NCBI GenBank assembly: GCA_038106575.1
Contig: JAYOED010000029.1
Coordinates: 1-27,117, forward strand
DNA length: 27,117 nucleotides
Direction of reading: 5' to 3'
DNA from: Ga0077527 sp038106575
GTDB taxonomy: Bacteria; Pseudomonadota; Gammaproteobacteria; Burkholderiales; SG8-41
Positions 7,501 to 14,882 of this stretch are shown piece after piece; within the stretch, counting starts at the first letter, position 1; each line of letters starts with the position of its first letter. The translations under genes and the position numbers were made by a program. The notes beneath the pieces are model-generated. The model was given only the letters and a program-made list of their open reading frames with translations, made no database searches and was not told the origin of the DNA.

Positions 7501-8082
7501 GGTTCGCGCGTACTCTATTTCGCTGGATACAAGCGCATGATCGACCGCTACCGCATAGAAGACATTGAGGCGGCTAGCGACGTCGTGGTCTGGTGTTGTG
7601 ATGAGGAGCCGGGATTTGTGCCTTCACGGCCCGGTGATCGATGTTTTGTCGGCAATATTGTGCAATCAATGAAAGCCTATGCTGCAGGAGAGTTGGGCGA
7701 TCAGGCCATTCCTTTCAAAAATGCTGATCGCATCATCGCGATTGGTTCCGACCGGATGATGGCCGCAGTGGCCCGTGCAAGACATGACGATCTTAAGTCG
7801 TATCTCAAGTCAGATCATCACGCCATCGGATCGATAAATTCGCCAATGCAGTGCATGATGAAGGAGGTGTGCGCACAGTGCCTTCAGCCTCATATCGACC
7901 CGGAAACCGGAAAAACCAGTTTCGTATTTTCATGTTTCAACCAGGATCAGCCGCTGGACTGCGTGGACTGGAAAGCACTCGATCAGCGGCTGAAGCAGAA
8001 TTCCACCCAGGAAAAACTGACTGCCGAGTGGCTGGACCACTGCCTGGTCAAACTGGGGTTACGTGAAATTCAGAGAATTTAG
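4570..8082 (+). CDS. Fused GltD/NfnL-like and PyrK/NfnS-like iron-sulfur flavoprotein oxidoreductase
   Basis: A 1170-residue protein, numbered from ATG 4570; a TTG at 4549 would add seven residues but lacks a ribosome site. Residues 1-235 are not recognised. Then comes a GltD-type iron-sulfur region: Cys240-x2-Cys243-x7-Cys251, GCP (Cys280), and GHRICNDCMKAC (Cys320, Cys323, Cys327). A first dinucleotide fold has GMGPAG (386-391) and a second has VVIGGG (561-566), as in NfnL and glutamate synthase small subunits. From about 860 a ferredoxin-reductase-like part follows with FRPGQF, the NAD-type LVGGGLGNA, and a C-terminal cluster Cys1095, Cys1101, Cys1104, Cys1122 like the [2Fe-2S] site of PyrK/NfnS. 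The order equals NfnL-NfnS in one chain. A role in electron transfer between NAD(P)H and another carrier, possibly flavin-based bifurcation, is inference. No pyrD or gltB partner is adjacent. Confidence 0.85.
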   Translation: MQLAFSLTFSDLYQRDGLLRLDNAFLRELAAKDADLHDGLVSARQTPDALPPKAESKLLLALAPHLDEFVARLFGIESEVRALSMSHHELAPLYNVKRLFVQRKAMHKFKAEAAATLDGEKLGKQLELLFDEPLSELAFARHILRWQQDEQLNAEGLELALQYAAWAAHTEAGRARHHAGVLFKSPHKLDPGNLVPTSRSVEAGYAVHRFEESRLRQRQGFKLTDRGTDLTGALDEANYCIWCHEQGKDSCSKGLLEKGANGRGVQSFKKSPFGITLAGCPLEEKISEFHKAKTEGLAIGALAIIAIDNPMAVATGHRICNDCMKACIYQKQEPVNIPQAETRTLKDVLELPWGFEIYSLLTRWNPLNLRHPYPGAPTGKRVLVAGMGPAGFSLAHFLLNDGHTVIGIDGLKIEPLPAELSGTEVTDKAVAFKPIRNVQELYEPLDQRIMAGFGGVAEYGITVRWDKNFLKIIRLLLERRERFALFGGVRFGGTLSAEQAFDAGFDHIALALGAGRPTVLDLPNGLARGVRTASDFLMALQLTGAAKTDSIANMQLRLPVVVIGGGLTAIDAATESLAYYPLQVEKFLLRYERLAREHGEAAALITWNEEEREIADDFIRHARAIRAERIAANKEMREPRILQMLQSWGGATIAYRKRLIDSPSYTLNHEEIHKALEEGIVFAECLTPLAIEVDRHGHASALKVAVQSINDDGSWSATGQQVLPARTVLIAAGTQPNTVLAREDAANFVLDGRYFRACDSNGTPIKVEKSISKPNEINVLLSRRQDGRFLSYFGDLHPSFFGNVVKAIGSAKQGYSVISRVLENIKPAAPVSDTDFIAAMGKGLRASVHEIKRLTPKIVEIVLDAPLAAKYFRPGQFYRLQNFESLAPKTEGSTLAMEGLALTGAAVDPERGLLSTIVLEMGGSSDLCVELKPGEPVVLMGPTGTPTEIPRDETVVLVGGGLGNAVLFSIGQAMRKAGSRVLYFAGYKRMIDRYRIEDIEAASDVVVWCCDEEPGFVPSRPGDRCFVGNIVQSMKAYAAGELGDQAIPFKNADRIIAIGSDRMMAAVARARHDDLKSYLKSDHHAIGSINSPMQCMMKEVCAQCLQPHIDPETGKTSFVFSCFNQDQPLDCVDWKALDQRLKQNSTQEKLTAEWLDHCLVKLGLREIQRI

Positions 8083-8106
8083 TCAAGTATTTGATTTGGA
8101 AAGTTT

Positions 8107-9438
8107 TCATCTGTTTGCGGCAGTGGCACGCAAAACATCGGCCAGTTTTCCGACCAGTTCGTCGATTTGTGACATGCTAATGATCAGCGGCGGCGATAGC
8201 GCGATGATGTCCCCGGTTGTCCGGATCAGCACTCCGTCGTCGAAACAGCGCTGGAATACATCGAAAGCGCGGGAGCCTGGTGAGCCGGGCAATGATTCGA
8301 GTTCAATGCCAGCGACCATGCCCATGTTGCGCACGTCAATGACGTGCGGCAGTTCACGCAACGATTGCACGGCTTCTTCAAAATACGGTGTCAATTCCTG
8401 ACTGCGGCGGAACAGATCTTCCTCCCTGTAGACATCCAGACTGGCAAGCGCTGCTGCCGTGGCCAGGGGGTGCGCCGAATAGGTGTAGCCATGGAAGAGT
8501 TCGATCATTCCAGGGGGTGCGCTGTTGACGACGGTTTCATAGATGTCCCGGCGCACGATTACGGCACCCATCGGTACCGTGCCGTTGGTCAATCCCTTGG
8601 CGATTACCATCATGTCGGGCACCACGCCGACCGCATCGGCGGCAAAGCAGGGGCCGGTGCGGCCGAAACCGGTGATGACTTCGTCAAAGATCAGCAGCAG
8701 ACCATATTTGTCGCAAATGCTGCGCAGACGTTCCAGATAGCCTTTGGGGGGGACCAGCACGCCCGTGGAACCGGCCAGAGGTTCTACGATCACTGCCGCT
8801 ATGTTTCCTGCATCATGCAGCGGGATGATCCTTGATTCCAGTTCGTCCGCCAGATGCGCCCCCCAACCTGGCTGCCCACGGCTGAATGCGTTTTCCTGAA
8901 GATTATGGGTATGGGCGAGGTGATCAACGCGAAACAGCATGTTGCCGAAGGCCTTGCGATTGGCAGGAATGCCGCCGATCGATATGCCGCCGAAACCGGC
9001 ACCGTGATAGCCGCGCTCGCGTCCGATCAGCACGTTGCGCTGTCCCTGTCCGCGTGCCCGGTGATAGGACAGTGCGATTTTGAGGGCGGTATCTACGCCT
9101 TCCGAACCCGAATTGCAGTAAAAAACATGGTTCAGATCAGCAGGAGCCAGCTCAGCCACTTGCATGGACAAACGAAAAGCATCCGGATGGCCGATCTGGA
9201 ACGCCGGACTATAGTCCATTGCGGCCACCTGTTTTTGCACTGCCTCGACGATGCGCGGGCGGCAATGTCCGGCATTCACGCACCATAACCCGGAAGTGCC
9301 GTCGAGAATTTTGCGACCTTCATCGCTGACATAGTGCATGTCCTTGGCGGCGACCAGCAGCCTGGGCTTTTCCCGGAATGCGCGGTTCGCCGTAAAGGGC
9401 ATCCAGAACGATTCGAAATCATGGTTATGGGCTGGCAT
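8107..9438 (-). CDS. Class III aminotransferase, omega-amino acid (beta-alanine) : pyruvate type
   Basis: PLP-dependent transaminase of 443 residues, moving an amino group from an omega-amino acid such as beta-alanine to pyruvate. Seen: WMPFTANR at the N-terminus (typical of the beta-alanine:pyruvate subgroup), NSGSEGVDTALK (PLP phosphate loop, 109-120), RGYHGAGFGG, VIVEPLAGSTGVLVPP, FDEVITGFGRTG with Asp252 contacting the PLP ring, and IAKGLTNG with the Schiff-base Lys281. HGYTYSAHP is also typical. It is one of only two minus-strand genes called here. It converges on the oxidoreductase gene with 24 bp between stops and diverges from the transporter with an 87-bp shared upstream region. Substrate is inferred from overall similarity to beta-alanine aminotransferases; other omega-amine substrates are possible. 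Confidence 0.92.
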   Translation of the reverse strand: MPAHNHDFESFWMPFTANRAFREKPRLLVAAKDMHYVSDEGRKILDGTSGLWCVNAGHCRPRIVEAVQKQVAAMDYSPAFQIGHPDAFRLSMQVAELAPADLNHVFYCNSGSEGVDTALKIALSYHRARGQGQRNVLIGRERGYHGAGFGGISIGGIPANRKAFGNMLFRVDHLAHTHNLQENAFSRGQPGWGAHLADELESRIIPLHDAGNIAAVIVEPLAGSTGVLVPPKGYLERLRSICDKYGLLLIFDEVITGFGRTGPCFAADAVGVVPDMMVIAKGLTNGTVPMGAVIVRRDIYETVVNSAPPGMIELFHGYTYSAHPLATAAALASLDVYREEDLFRRSQELTPYFEEAVQSLRELPHVIDVRNMGMVAGIELESLPGSPGSRAFDVFQRCFDDGVLIRTTGDIIALSPPLIISMSQIDELVGKLADVLRATAANR

Positions 9439-9525
9439 GGTCCAGTTTCGCGGGGCGCGGCTTCCGGAGTAGAAGGTGACGCCATGCTACCATTTTCGTT
9501 TAAGGCAAAGACACGAAAGCCGTAG

Positions 9526-11058
9526 ATGGCGTTCTCTTCCATGACCACTTTCCGGCATGTTCTTGGTGTCGGCCTGCTGTTTGTTTTCGCAACGTGTATG
9601 CTTTTCGCCCAAGAGCCGCTACGGGTCGGATCCAAGCGATTCACCGAGTCCTATATCCTCGGGGAATTGATTGCGATCACGGCTCGGCAGGGCGGTGAGA
9701 TAGCCGTTGAACACAAGCCTGGGCTGGGTAATACGGCAATACTTTTCCAAGCGCTGAAAAGCGGTGCCATCGATCTCTATCCCGAGTACACCGGAACAAT
9801 CGCCCATGAACTCCTGGGCCTGCAACGCGTTCCCCCGTTGGCTGAACTAAATCAACGTCTGGCTTTGCACGGATTGAAGGCGGGAATCCCCCTTGGTTTT
9901 GGCAATTCTTATGCATTGGCTGTCAGTGAAGATCAGGCCCGCGCACAGAATCTGAGCGTCATTTCCGAACTGGGAAAGTTGCAAGGTTTTCGCGCTGGGC
10001 TGACGGCCGAATTTCTGAATCGCAAGGACGGTTGGCCGGCGCTGCGTGACCGATATCGTCTCGACAATCTGTCCCCGTTGGCCTTGGAGCACGGCTTGGC
10101 CTACGACGCATTGATGCGCGGCCACGTCGATGTCATCGACATCTACACCACTGATCCCAGGCTTTCCTCATCCCGATTGAGGGTTTTGCAGGATGATCTG
10201 CACTATTTCCCGGAATATCGCGCGGTGCTGCTGTTCCGCGTCGATTTGCAGCAGCGTTTTCCCAGAGCCTGGGAGGCGCTGGGCGGGCTGGATGGAGCCA
10301 TTCCGCCGGCAGCGATGATCAAGATGAATGCGGCTGTGGAATTGGACGGTCGCAGGTATGCGGCAGTAGCGAAAGATTGGTCGCTGGGACAAATCGCAAG
10401 CACGCCGGCCCGGCCGACCTTGTTGGAAGTGTTGTTTGACAGGGATTTACCACGCCTGACTCTGCAACATGTCGTGCTAGTTTTGGTTTCGCTGCTGCTC
10501 AGTGTGGCCTGCGGCATACCGCTGGGAGTTCTTGCCCAGCGCCATCCAAGTGCCGGTCGCTGGATACTCTCTTTGACGGGCTTGATGCAGACCATTCCCA
10601 GCCTCGCCCTGCTTGCATTTTTTGTTGCAACACTCGGCCGTATAGGCGCCGCGCCGGCGATCTTGGCGCTTTTCCTGTATGCCCTGCTGCCGATTGTGCG
10701 CAGCACTGAAACCGCGCTGACTGGTATTAGCAGGGGCATGCGCGACGCAGGGCGGGCGCTGGGGCTGGATGCCCGTCAAGGCTTGATGCTGATCGAATTC
10801 CCGCTGGCAATACCCGGAATTCTTACTGGGATCAAGACCGCAGCTGTGATCAATGTCGGGACTGCGACGGTTGCCGCATTCATCGGTGCTGGAGGGTTCG
10901 GTGAGCGTATCGTTGCGGGACTCGCTGTCAACGACCATACCTTGCTGCTGGCAGGAGCGATTCCCGCGGGATTACTGGCCTTAGCTGTCGAATGGGCATT
11001 TCGCGCTCTGGATGCCTGGCTTGCCCGCTGCTTCAACTGCGGGCCGCAAACACCTTAA
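9526..11058 (+). CDS. Osmoprotectant-type ABC transporter, fused substrate-binding protein and permease
   Basis: A 510-residue chain. Residues 1-29 look like a Sec signal or anchor (hydrophobic 12-28, AQ near the end). Residues 32-290 are a ProX/OpuC-like binding domain: RVGSKRFTESYILGE, GLGNTAILFQALKSG and DLYPEYTGT are the family signatures for glycine betaine, choline and related compounds. From about 310 to 500 there is a hydrophobic permease domain with several helices and an EAA-type loop (RDAGRALGLDARQG ... PLAIPGILTG, about 404-430). ATG 9526 has GAAAG 6 nt upstream; the second ATG at 9541 has no such site. The binding domain precedes the permease in this chain. No ATPase gene is in the window, so the energising subunit must be elsewhere. 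The ligand is not determinable from sequence alone. Confidence 0.88.
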   Translation: MAFSSMTTFRHVLGVGLLFVFATCMLFAQEPLRVGSKRFTESYILGELIAITARQGGEIAVEHKPGLGNTAILFQALKSGAIDLYPEYTGTIAHELLGLQRVPPLAELNQRLALHGLKAGIPLGFGNSYALAVSEDQARAQNLSVISELGKLQGFRAGLTAEFLNRKDGWPALRDRYRLDNLSPLALEHGLAYDALMRGHVDVIDIYTTDPRLSSSRLRVLQDDLHYFPEYRAVLLFRVDLQQRFPRAWEALGGLDGAIPPAAMIKMNAAVELDGRRYAAVAKDWSLGQIASTPARPTLLEVLFDRDLPRLTLQHVVLVLVSLLLSVACGIPLGVLAQRHPSAGRWILSLTGLMQTIPSLALLAFFVATLGRIGAAPAILALFLYALLPIVRSTETALTGISRGMRDAGRALGLDARQGLMLIEFPLAIPGILTGIKTAAVINVGTATVAAFIGAGGFGERIVAGLAVNDHTLLLAGAIPAGLLALAVEWAFRALDAWLARCFNCGPQTP

Positions 11059-11071
11059 TTTGCCACATAAT

Positions 11072-11090
11072 GGACGTATCAGATACGCCC
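11072..11090. repeat. Palindrome upstream of rpoE
   Basis: CGTATC-A-GATACG (11075-11087) is a perfect 6+6 inverted repeat with a one-base centre, extended by GG and CC after one mismatch. It starts 13 bp after the transporter stop and ends 4 bp before the proposed sigma-E -35 box. No T-run follows, so it is not an obvious terminator. The symmetry and position fit a DNA operator; this is inference. Confidence 0.35.
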
Positions 11091-11094
11091 CAGT

Positions 11095-11121
11095 GAACTA
11101 ATCTGGCGTAGTCCAGTCATT
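11095..11121 (+). promoter_or_regulatory. Candidate sigma-E autoregulatory promoter of rpoE
   Basis: GAACTA (11095-11100), 16 bp, then TCATT (11117-11121) resembles the ECF sigma-E pattern GAACTT-N16/17-TCtga known from rpoE/algU promoters. Five of six -35 bases match and the key TC of the -10 is kept. It lies about 100 bp upstream of the rpoE start. A separate TATACT (11167-11172) with a poor -35 could be a housekeeping promoter. The 165-bp spacer 11059-11223 holds no gene. Confidence 0.4.
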
Positions 11122-11223
11122 GTAATTGTGCCATGAGTGCCGGTTTCGCTCGGTGATACAGGCGGTTATACTTCGCCGCGCCAGAACGGGCTGCGAGGCC
11201 TTGGCGCCAGGGATTCAAGAAAA

Positions 11224-11823
11224 ATGAGCGATCGCGAAGTCGATCAGCAGCTGGTGGAGCGTGTGCAACGTGGAGACAAGCGCGCATTCGACCTTCTGGT
11301 CAGCAAATATCAGCGCAAGCTGGGTCGGTTGCTGTCGCGCTTCATACGCGATCCCGGCGAGGTTGAGGATGTAACCCAGGAGGCATTCATCAAGGCCTAC
11401 CGGGCTTTACCGGGTTTTCGTGGAGAAAGTGCGTTTTATACGTGGTTGTACCGGATCGGCATCAATACCGCCAAGAATCATCTGGTGGCATCCGGCCGTC
11501 GGGCTCCGACCAGCACTGAACTGGATGCCGAAGAGGCTGCAACCTTGGATTCCGGGGAGCACTTAAGGGATTTGAATACCCCCGAAAACCAGATGATGAG
11601 CAAACAGGTTGGTGAAACCGTGAACCAAACCCTGCAAGAGTTGCCTGAGGAATTGAGGACGGCTTTGACCCTTCGGGAAATCGAAGGGTTGAATTACGAG
11701 GAAATTGCGGCAGTCATGCAATGCCCGGTCGGGACTGTCCGCTCTAGGATATTCCGGGCCCGGGAAGCAGTTGCGGACAAGTTGAGACCCTTGCTCGGCA
11801 CGAGCAAGGACAGGAGATGGTGA
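11224..11823 (+). CDS. rpoE: RNA polymerase sigma-E factor (ECF, RpoE/AlgU)
   Basis: Envelope-stress sigma factor. From ATG 11224 it is 199 residues, close to E. coli RpoE; the frame is open further upstream but the extra part has no family resemblance. Region 2 is clear: DKRAFDLLVSKYQRKLGRLL, EVEDVTQEAFIKAYRALPGF, FYTWLYRIGINTAKNHL. Region 4 has ELPEELRTALTLREIEGLNYEEIA and CPVGTVRSRIFRAREA, the helix-turn-helix that reads the -35 GAACTT. It is followed one base later by rseA, whose ribosome site AGGAG lies within the last rpoE codons, so the two are translationally linked. The candidate GAACTA-N16-TCATT upstream would allow autoregulation. Confidence 0.97.
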   Translation: MSDREVDQQLVERVQRGDKRAFDLLVSKYQRKLGRLLSRFIRDPGEVEDVTQEAFIKAYRALPGFRGESAFYTWLYRIGINTAKNHLVASGRRAPTSTELDAEEAATLDSGEHLRDLNTPENQMMSKQVGETVNQTLQELPEELRTALTLREIEGLNYEEIAAVMQCPVGTVRSRIFRAREAVADKLRPLLGTSKDRRW

Positions 11824-11824
11824 T

Positions 11825-12340
11825 ATGGACAAGATTTCGGCATTGATGGACGGCGAACTGAGTGAACTGGAGGCCCATCAGGCACTACTCAGACTGGACG
11901 ACATTCCCGAGGTCCGGGAGCGTTGGGGTGCCTATCATCTGATCGGCGATGTGATTCGTGGGGAGACTGCCTCGGCTTTTGATGTTTCGGCTGGTGTTTC
12001 TGCAGCGCTGAGCCGCGAAGCCACTGTACTCGCGCCGCACCGTCGTCAAAAACGCAGCAGTTTGCTGACATACGCTATGTCCGCTGCCGCTTCTATTTCA
12101 GCGGTAGCTGCAGTCGGCTGGATGGTTTCCTCAACGAGCATCGTGGTTAACCCGACTTCCGAACTGATCAGTGCGGCCCCTGTTGCTCCAGTAGCTGAGA
12201 TACAGCTGGTCAGCTCACCGAGCAACGGGCAAATGAATGAATACATGCTGGCTCATCAGGGTGTTTCGCCGAGCACTAGCCTGCATGGTGTGGCGCCGTA
12301 TATCCGTACTATTTCCGTCGCTGCTTCGATAGAACGGTAA
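11825..12340 (+). CDS. rseA: Sigma-E anti-sigma factor RseA/MucA
   Basis: Inner-membrane anti-sigma factor holding RpoE inactive until cleaved by stress proteases. The 171 residues show the family plan: a cytoplasmic N-terminal domain beginning MDKISALMDGELSELEA with WGAYHLIGDVIRG (34-46), one transmembrane helix at about 82-101, then a low-complexity periplasmic part rich in Ser, Pro and Ala that would bind RseB. The start ATG is one base after the rpoE stop with AGGAG (11812-11816) as ribosome site. The periplasmic part is poorly conserved in this family, so the call rests on the N-terminal domain, topology and gene order. Confidence 0.9.
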   Translation: MDKISALMDGELSELEAHQALLRLDDIPEVRERWGAYHLIGDVIRGETASAFDVSAGVSAALSREATVLAPHRRQKRSSLLTYAMSAAASISAVAAVGWMVSSTSIVVNPTSELISAAPVAPVAEIQLVSSPSNGQMNEYMLAHQGVSPSTSLHGVAPYIRTISVAASIER

Positions 12341-12346
12341 ATCGCA

Positions 12347-13327
12347 ATGAAAGTTTGGTGGATCGTATTCCTCGGATTCTGGACCGGGTCCGCGGCGGCA
12401 GACGATTCATCCGACGAAGTGCTGGCCGTTCTCGAAAAAATGGCCGAGGCGAGCAGAAAAATCAGTTACACGGGTACTTTCGTGTTTCATCACGGAGGGC
12501 AGGCCGAAACGTCACGCATCGCCCATTTCGTCAATCCGGCTGGCGGCGTTCTCGAACGCTTGGAAACACTGGACGGCCCGGCACGAGAGGTCATACGCAG
12601 CAATGATCAGGTGACTTGCTATCTTCCAGGCATCAAAACCGTATTGATTGATCCGCGCGGATCACGCCAGTTTCCGGTCCGGATCGCGCAGGTGCGGGAG
12701 ATGGCCCAGCATTATCGCCTAATCAAAGGTTCGCTTGACCGCGTAGCCGGAGCGGCATGTCGCTGGCTTGCACTTCTTCCCAATGATGGATTGCGTTACG
12801 AACGCCGATTCTGTGCGGAACTGGATACACATCTTCCGTTGCGTTCTCGCATTTTGAGCGACAAAAATGAAACACTGGAGGCTTTCGCTTTCTCGACGTT
12901 GCAGATTGGCGGAGCCTTCCGTAGGGAGCTGATGCAGTCAAAGTATGCCGCCATCAGTGTCAAACAGAACTGGCGGGTGGATCGCTCCGCGCTTTCCTCG
13001 GGTGATTCCGGAGATTCCGGCTGGATCATTAACAACAAGCCCCCCGGTTTCAGCAAAATCATGGAACTTAGGCGCTCCATGCCCGGCAAGAACGGTACGG
13101 TTTCTCATCTGGTGTTTTCAGACGGTCTTGCCGCAGTGTCCATATTTATCGAACCTGAAACTAAGCCTGAACGCAAGGAAACGCTGCGTCATCAAGGCGC
13201 AGTGCACATCTACAGTGGTTCGATTTCGGGCCATAAGGTCGTCGTCCTTGGTGAAACGCCGGCGGAAACAGTCATGCGGTTTGCAAGATCCCTGGAACTG
13301 AAAACCGTGGCTACTGCCCAGAGATAA
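12347..13327 (+). CDS. rseB: Sigma-E regulatory periplasmic protein RseB/MucB
   Basis: Periplasmic protein that binds RseA and shields it from proteolysis, acting as a sensor for lipid or LPS signals. At 326 residues it starts with a short Sec signal peptide (MKVWWIVFLGFWTGSAAA, cleavage before DDSSDEV). Family features include MAEASRKISYTGTFVFHHGG, ERLETLDGPAREVIR, VTCYLPGIKTV, an LPLRSRILSDKNETLEAF segment and the C-terminal HLVFSDGLAAVSIFIE. It starts 6 bp after rseA without a visible ribosome site, which suggests coupling to rseA translation. Gene order rpoE-rseA-rseB-mucD supports the call. Confidence 0.93.
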   Translation: MKVWWIVFLGFWTGSAAADDSSDEVLAVLEKMAEASRKISYTGTFVFHHGGQAETSRIAHFVNPAGGVLERLETLDGPAREVIRSNDQVTCYLPGIKTVLIDPRGSRQFPVRIAQVREMAQHYRLIKGSLDRVAGAACRWLALLPNDGLRYERRFCAELDTHLPLRSRILSDKNETLEAFAFSTLQIGGAFRRELMQSKYAAISVKQNWRVDRSALSSGDSGDSGWIINNKPPGFSKIMELRRSMPGKNGTVSHLVFSDGLAAVSIFIEPETKPERKETLRHQGAVHIYSGSISGHKVVVLGETPAETVMRFARSLELKTVATAQR

Positions 13328-13370
13328 TCGTAATACCGAAAGTCAATTTCATCCCCGGGAAAGGTTGGAC

Positions 13371-14750
13371 ATGTTTAGATATTTTGTTGTGGCCCTGTGT
13401 CTACTGCTGCCGTTGCAGTCAGCGGCACAGTTGCCTGATTTTACGGAGCTCGTGGAAAAGCAGGGGTCCGCTGTAGTGAATATCAGCACGACGCAGAAAA
13501 ACCGCAACGCTCTGTCCCGGCAATTGCCGCAACTGGACGAGAACGATCCGTTCTACGAATTTTTTCGTCGATTCAGTCCCAATCCAGGTCCTCGAGAATT
13601 CCAGTCACAGTCACTGGGTTCCGGTTTCATCATTTCCGGGGATGGCTACATCATGACTAATGCGCATGTCGTAGACTCGGCTTCTGACGTGACCGTGCGC
13701 CTGACCGACAAGCGCGAGTTCAAGGCTAAGGTTATAGGGGCCGATCGCCGCACTGATGTGGCGCTGATTAAAATTGCAGCGGCTAATCTTCCCGCCGTAA
13801 AGGTCGGCGATCCCGGAAAGCTGAAAGTCGGTGAATGGGTGGTGGCTATCGGATCGCCATTCGGATTCGAGAACACCGTGACCGCCGGCATAGTCAGCGC
13901 AAAAGGCCGCTCGTTACCGCAGGAAAATTTCGTCCCGTTTATACAGACTGATGTGGCAGTCAACCCAGGAAATTCCGGCGGACCGCTGTTCAATCTTAAA
14001 GGCGAGGTTGTCGGAATCAATTCGCAGATTTACAGCAGGACTGGCGGCTTCATGGGGCTGTCATTCGCCATTCCGATCGACGTTGCCAACGGCATTGCGC
14101 AGCAGCTGCGTACAACTGGAAAGGTAACCCGCGGCCGTATAGGCGTGGTGATACAACCGCTGACCAAGGAACTTGCCGATGGTTTTGGGCTGGGTAAACC
14201 GCGTGGTGCTTTGGTGAACTCGGTCGAAAAGGGTGGCCCTGCTGACAAGGCTGGCGTAGAAGCCGGAGATGTCATACTAGCCTTTGACGGTAAGTCGGTT
14301 GCGGCATCCGAAGATCTGCCGCGGATTGTCGGCGGCACCAGGCCCGGGAGCATGGTGACGGTACGCATCTGGCGCAATAAGGCTGAGCGTGACATGCAGA
14401 TCACCGTCGGCGAACTGCCCGAGGAGGGCCGGGCACAACAAGGTCGAGGTGGGAGGTCGCAGCCACCGGCGGCACAATTTGGCATGACTTTGTCCGATCT
14501 CAGTGATGCTCAGCGCAAGGAACTCAAGGTTGAGGGCGGAGTGTTGGTCGAAAACGTTCAAGATGCTGCAGCTCGTGCGGGCGTCCGCCGCGGTGACGTC
14601 ATTCTTGCCGTCAACAACCAGGATGTCGGCTCCGTCGAGCAGTTTAAGAAGTTGATGGGCGAATTCGAGAAGGGGCGAATTGTAGCTTTGCTGGTGCGGC
14701 GAGGCGGTAATTCGCTGTATGTTCCGTTCCGCATACAAGGCAACGGCTGA
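13371..14750 (+). CDS. mucD: Periplasmic serine endoprotease, DegP/MucD (HtrA family)
   Basis: HtrA-type protease and chaperone that removes misfolded envelope proteins. From ATG 13371 it is 459 residues; GGAAAGG ends 6 nt upstream, and the in-frame TTG at 13365 would abut that site, so ATG is chosen. A signal peptide (about 1-20) ends in SAAQ. The trypsin-like domain carries the triad His99 (TNAHVVDSA), Asp129 (RRTDVALIKI) and Ser202 (NPGNSGGPL). Two PDZ domains follow: about 245-335 (GRIGVVIQPL, GGPADKAGVEAGDVIL) and about 365-459 (GGVLVENVQDAAARAGVRRGDVILAV). The catalytic triad is intact. It is the expected output gene of the sigma-E operon and is probably transcribed with rseB, 43 bp upstream. 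Confidence 0.96.
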   Translation: MFRYFVVALCLLLPLQSAAQLPDFTELVEKQGSAVVNISTTQKNRNALSRQLPQLDENDPFYEFFRRFSPNPGPREFQSQSLGSGFIISGDGYIMTNAHVVDSASDVTVRLTDKREFKAKVIGADRRTDVALIKIAAANLPAVKVGDPGKLKVGEWVVAIGSPFGFENTVTAGIVSAKGRSLPQENFVPFIQTDVAVNPGNSGGPLFNLKGEVVGINSQIYSRTGGFMGLSFAIPIDVANGIAQQLRTTGKVTRGRIGVVIQPLTKELADGFGLGKPRGALVNSVEKGGPADKAGVEAGDVILAFDGKSVAASEDLPRIVGGTRPGSMVTVRIWRNKAERDMQITVGELPEEGRAQQGRGGRSQPPAAQFGMTLSDLSDAQRKELKVEGGVLVENVQDAAARAGVRRGDVILAVNNQDVGSVEQFKKLMGEFEKGRIVALLVRRGGNSLYVPFRIQGNG

Positions 14751-14778
14751 CCTGAAGTGACTGCCTCTGCCGTGCATA

Positions 14779-14861
14779 CTGAAAGGTTGCAAAAAATCCG
14801 TTAAAATAGACCGACTTACTAACGGAACGGGGCACTCCGGCTAAGCCTGGGTGCCCTTTTT
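14779..14861 (+). promoter_or_regulatory. lepA leader: promoter-like boxes followed by a terminator-like hairpin
   Basis: CTGAAA (14779-14784), a 17-bp spacer and TAAAAT (14802-14807) form a plausible sigma-70 promoter. Downstream, GGGCAC (14830-14835) pairs with GTGCCC (14851-14856), with a mostly paired inner stem and a TAA loop, followed by five T (14857-14861). This has the form of an intrinsic terminator. It lies 80-111 bp after the mucD stop and ends 21 bp before lepA. It could end the mucD transcript, or, if the boxes upstream are active, act as an attenuator in the lepA leader. Confidence 0.55.
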
Positions 14862-14882
14862 GCTGGGCCACGAAGTATTCAG

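Noticed and set aside
8344..8835. Plus-strand frame of 163 codons
   Set aside because: Antisense to the transaminase, which has all its catalytic motifs on the minus strand.
9439..9525. Divergent promoter pair between transaminase and transporter
   Set aside because: No hexamer pair with acceptable spacing could be found on either strand, so none is called.
11137..11223. Longer N-terminus for RpoE
   Set aside because: The upstream 29 codons are not sigma-like; ATG 11224 gives the normal length.
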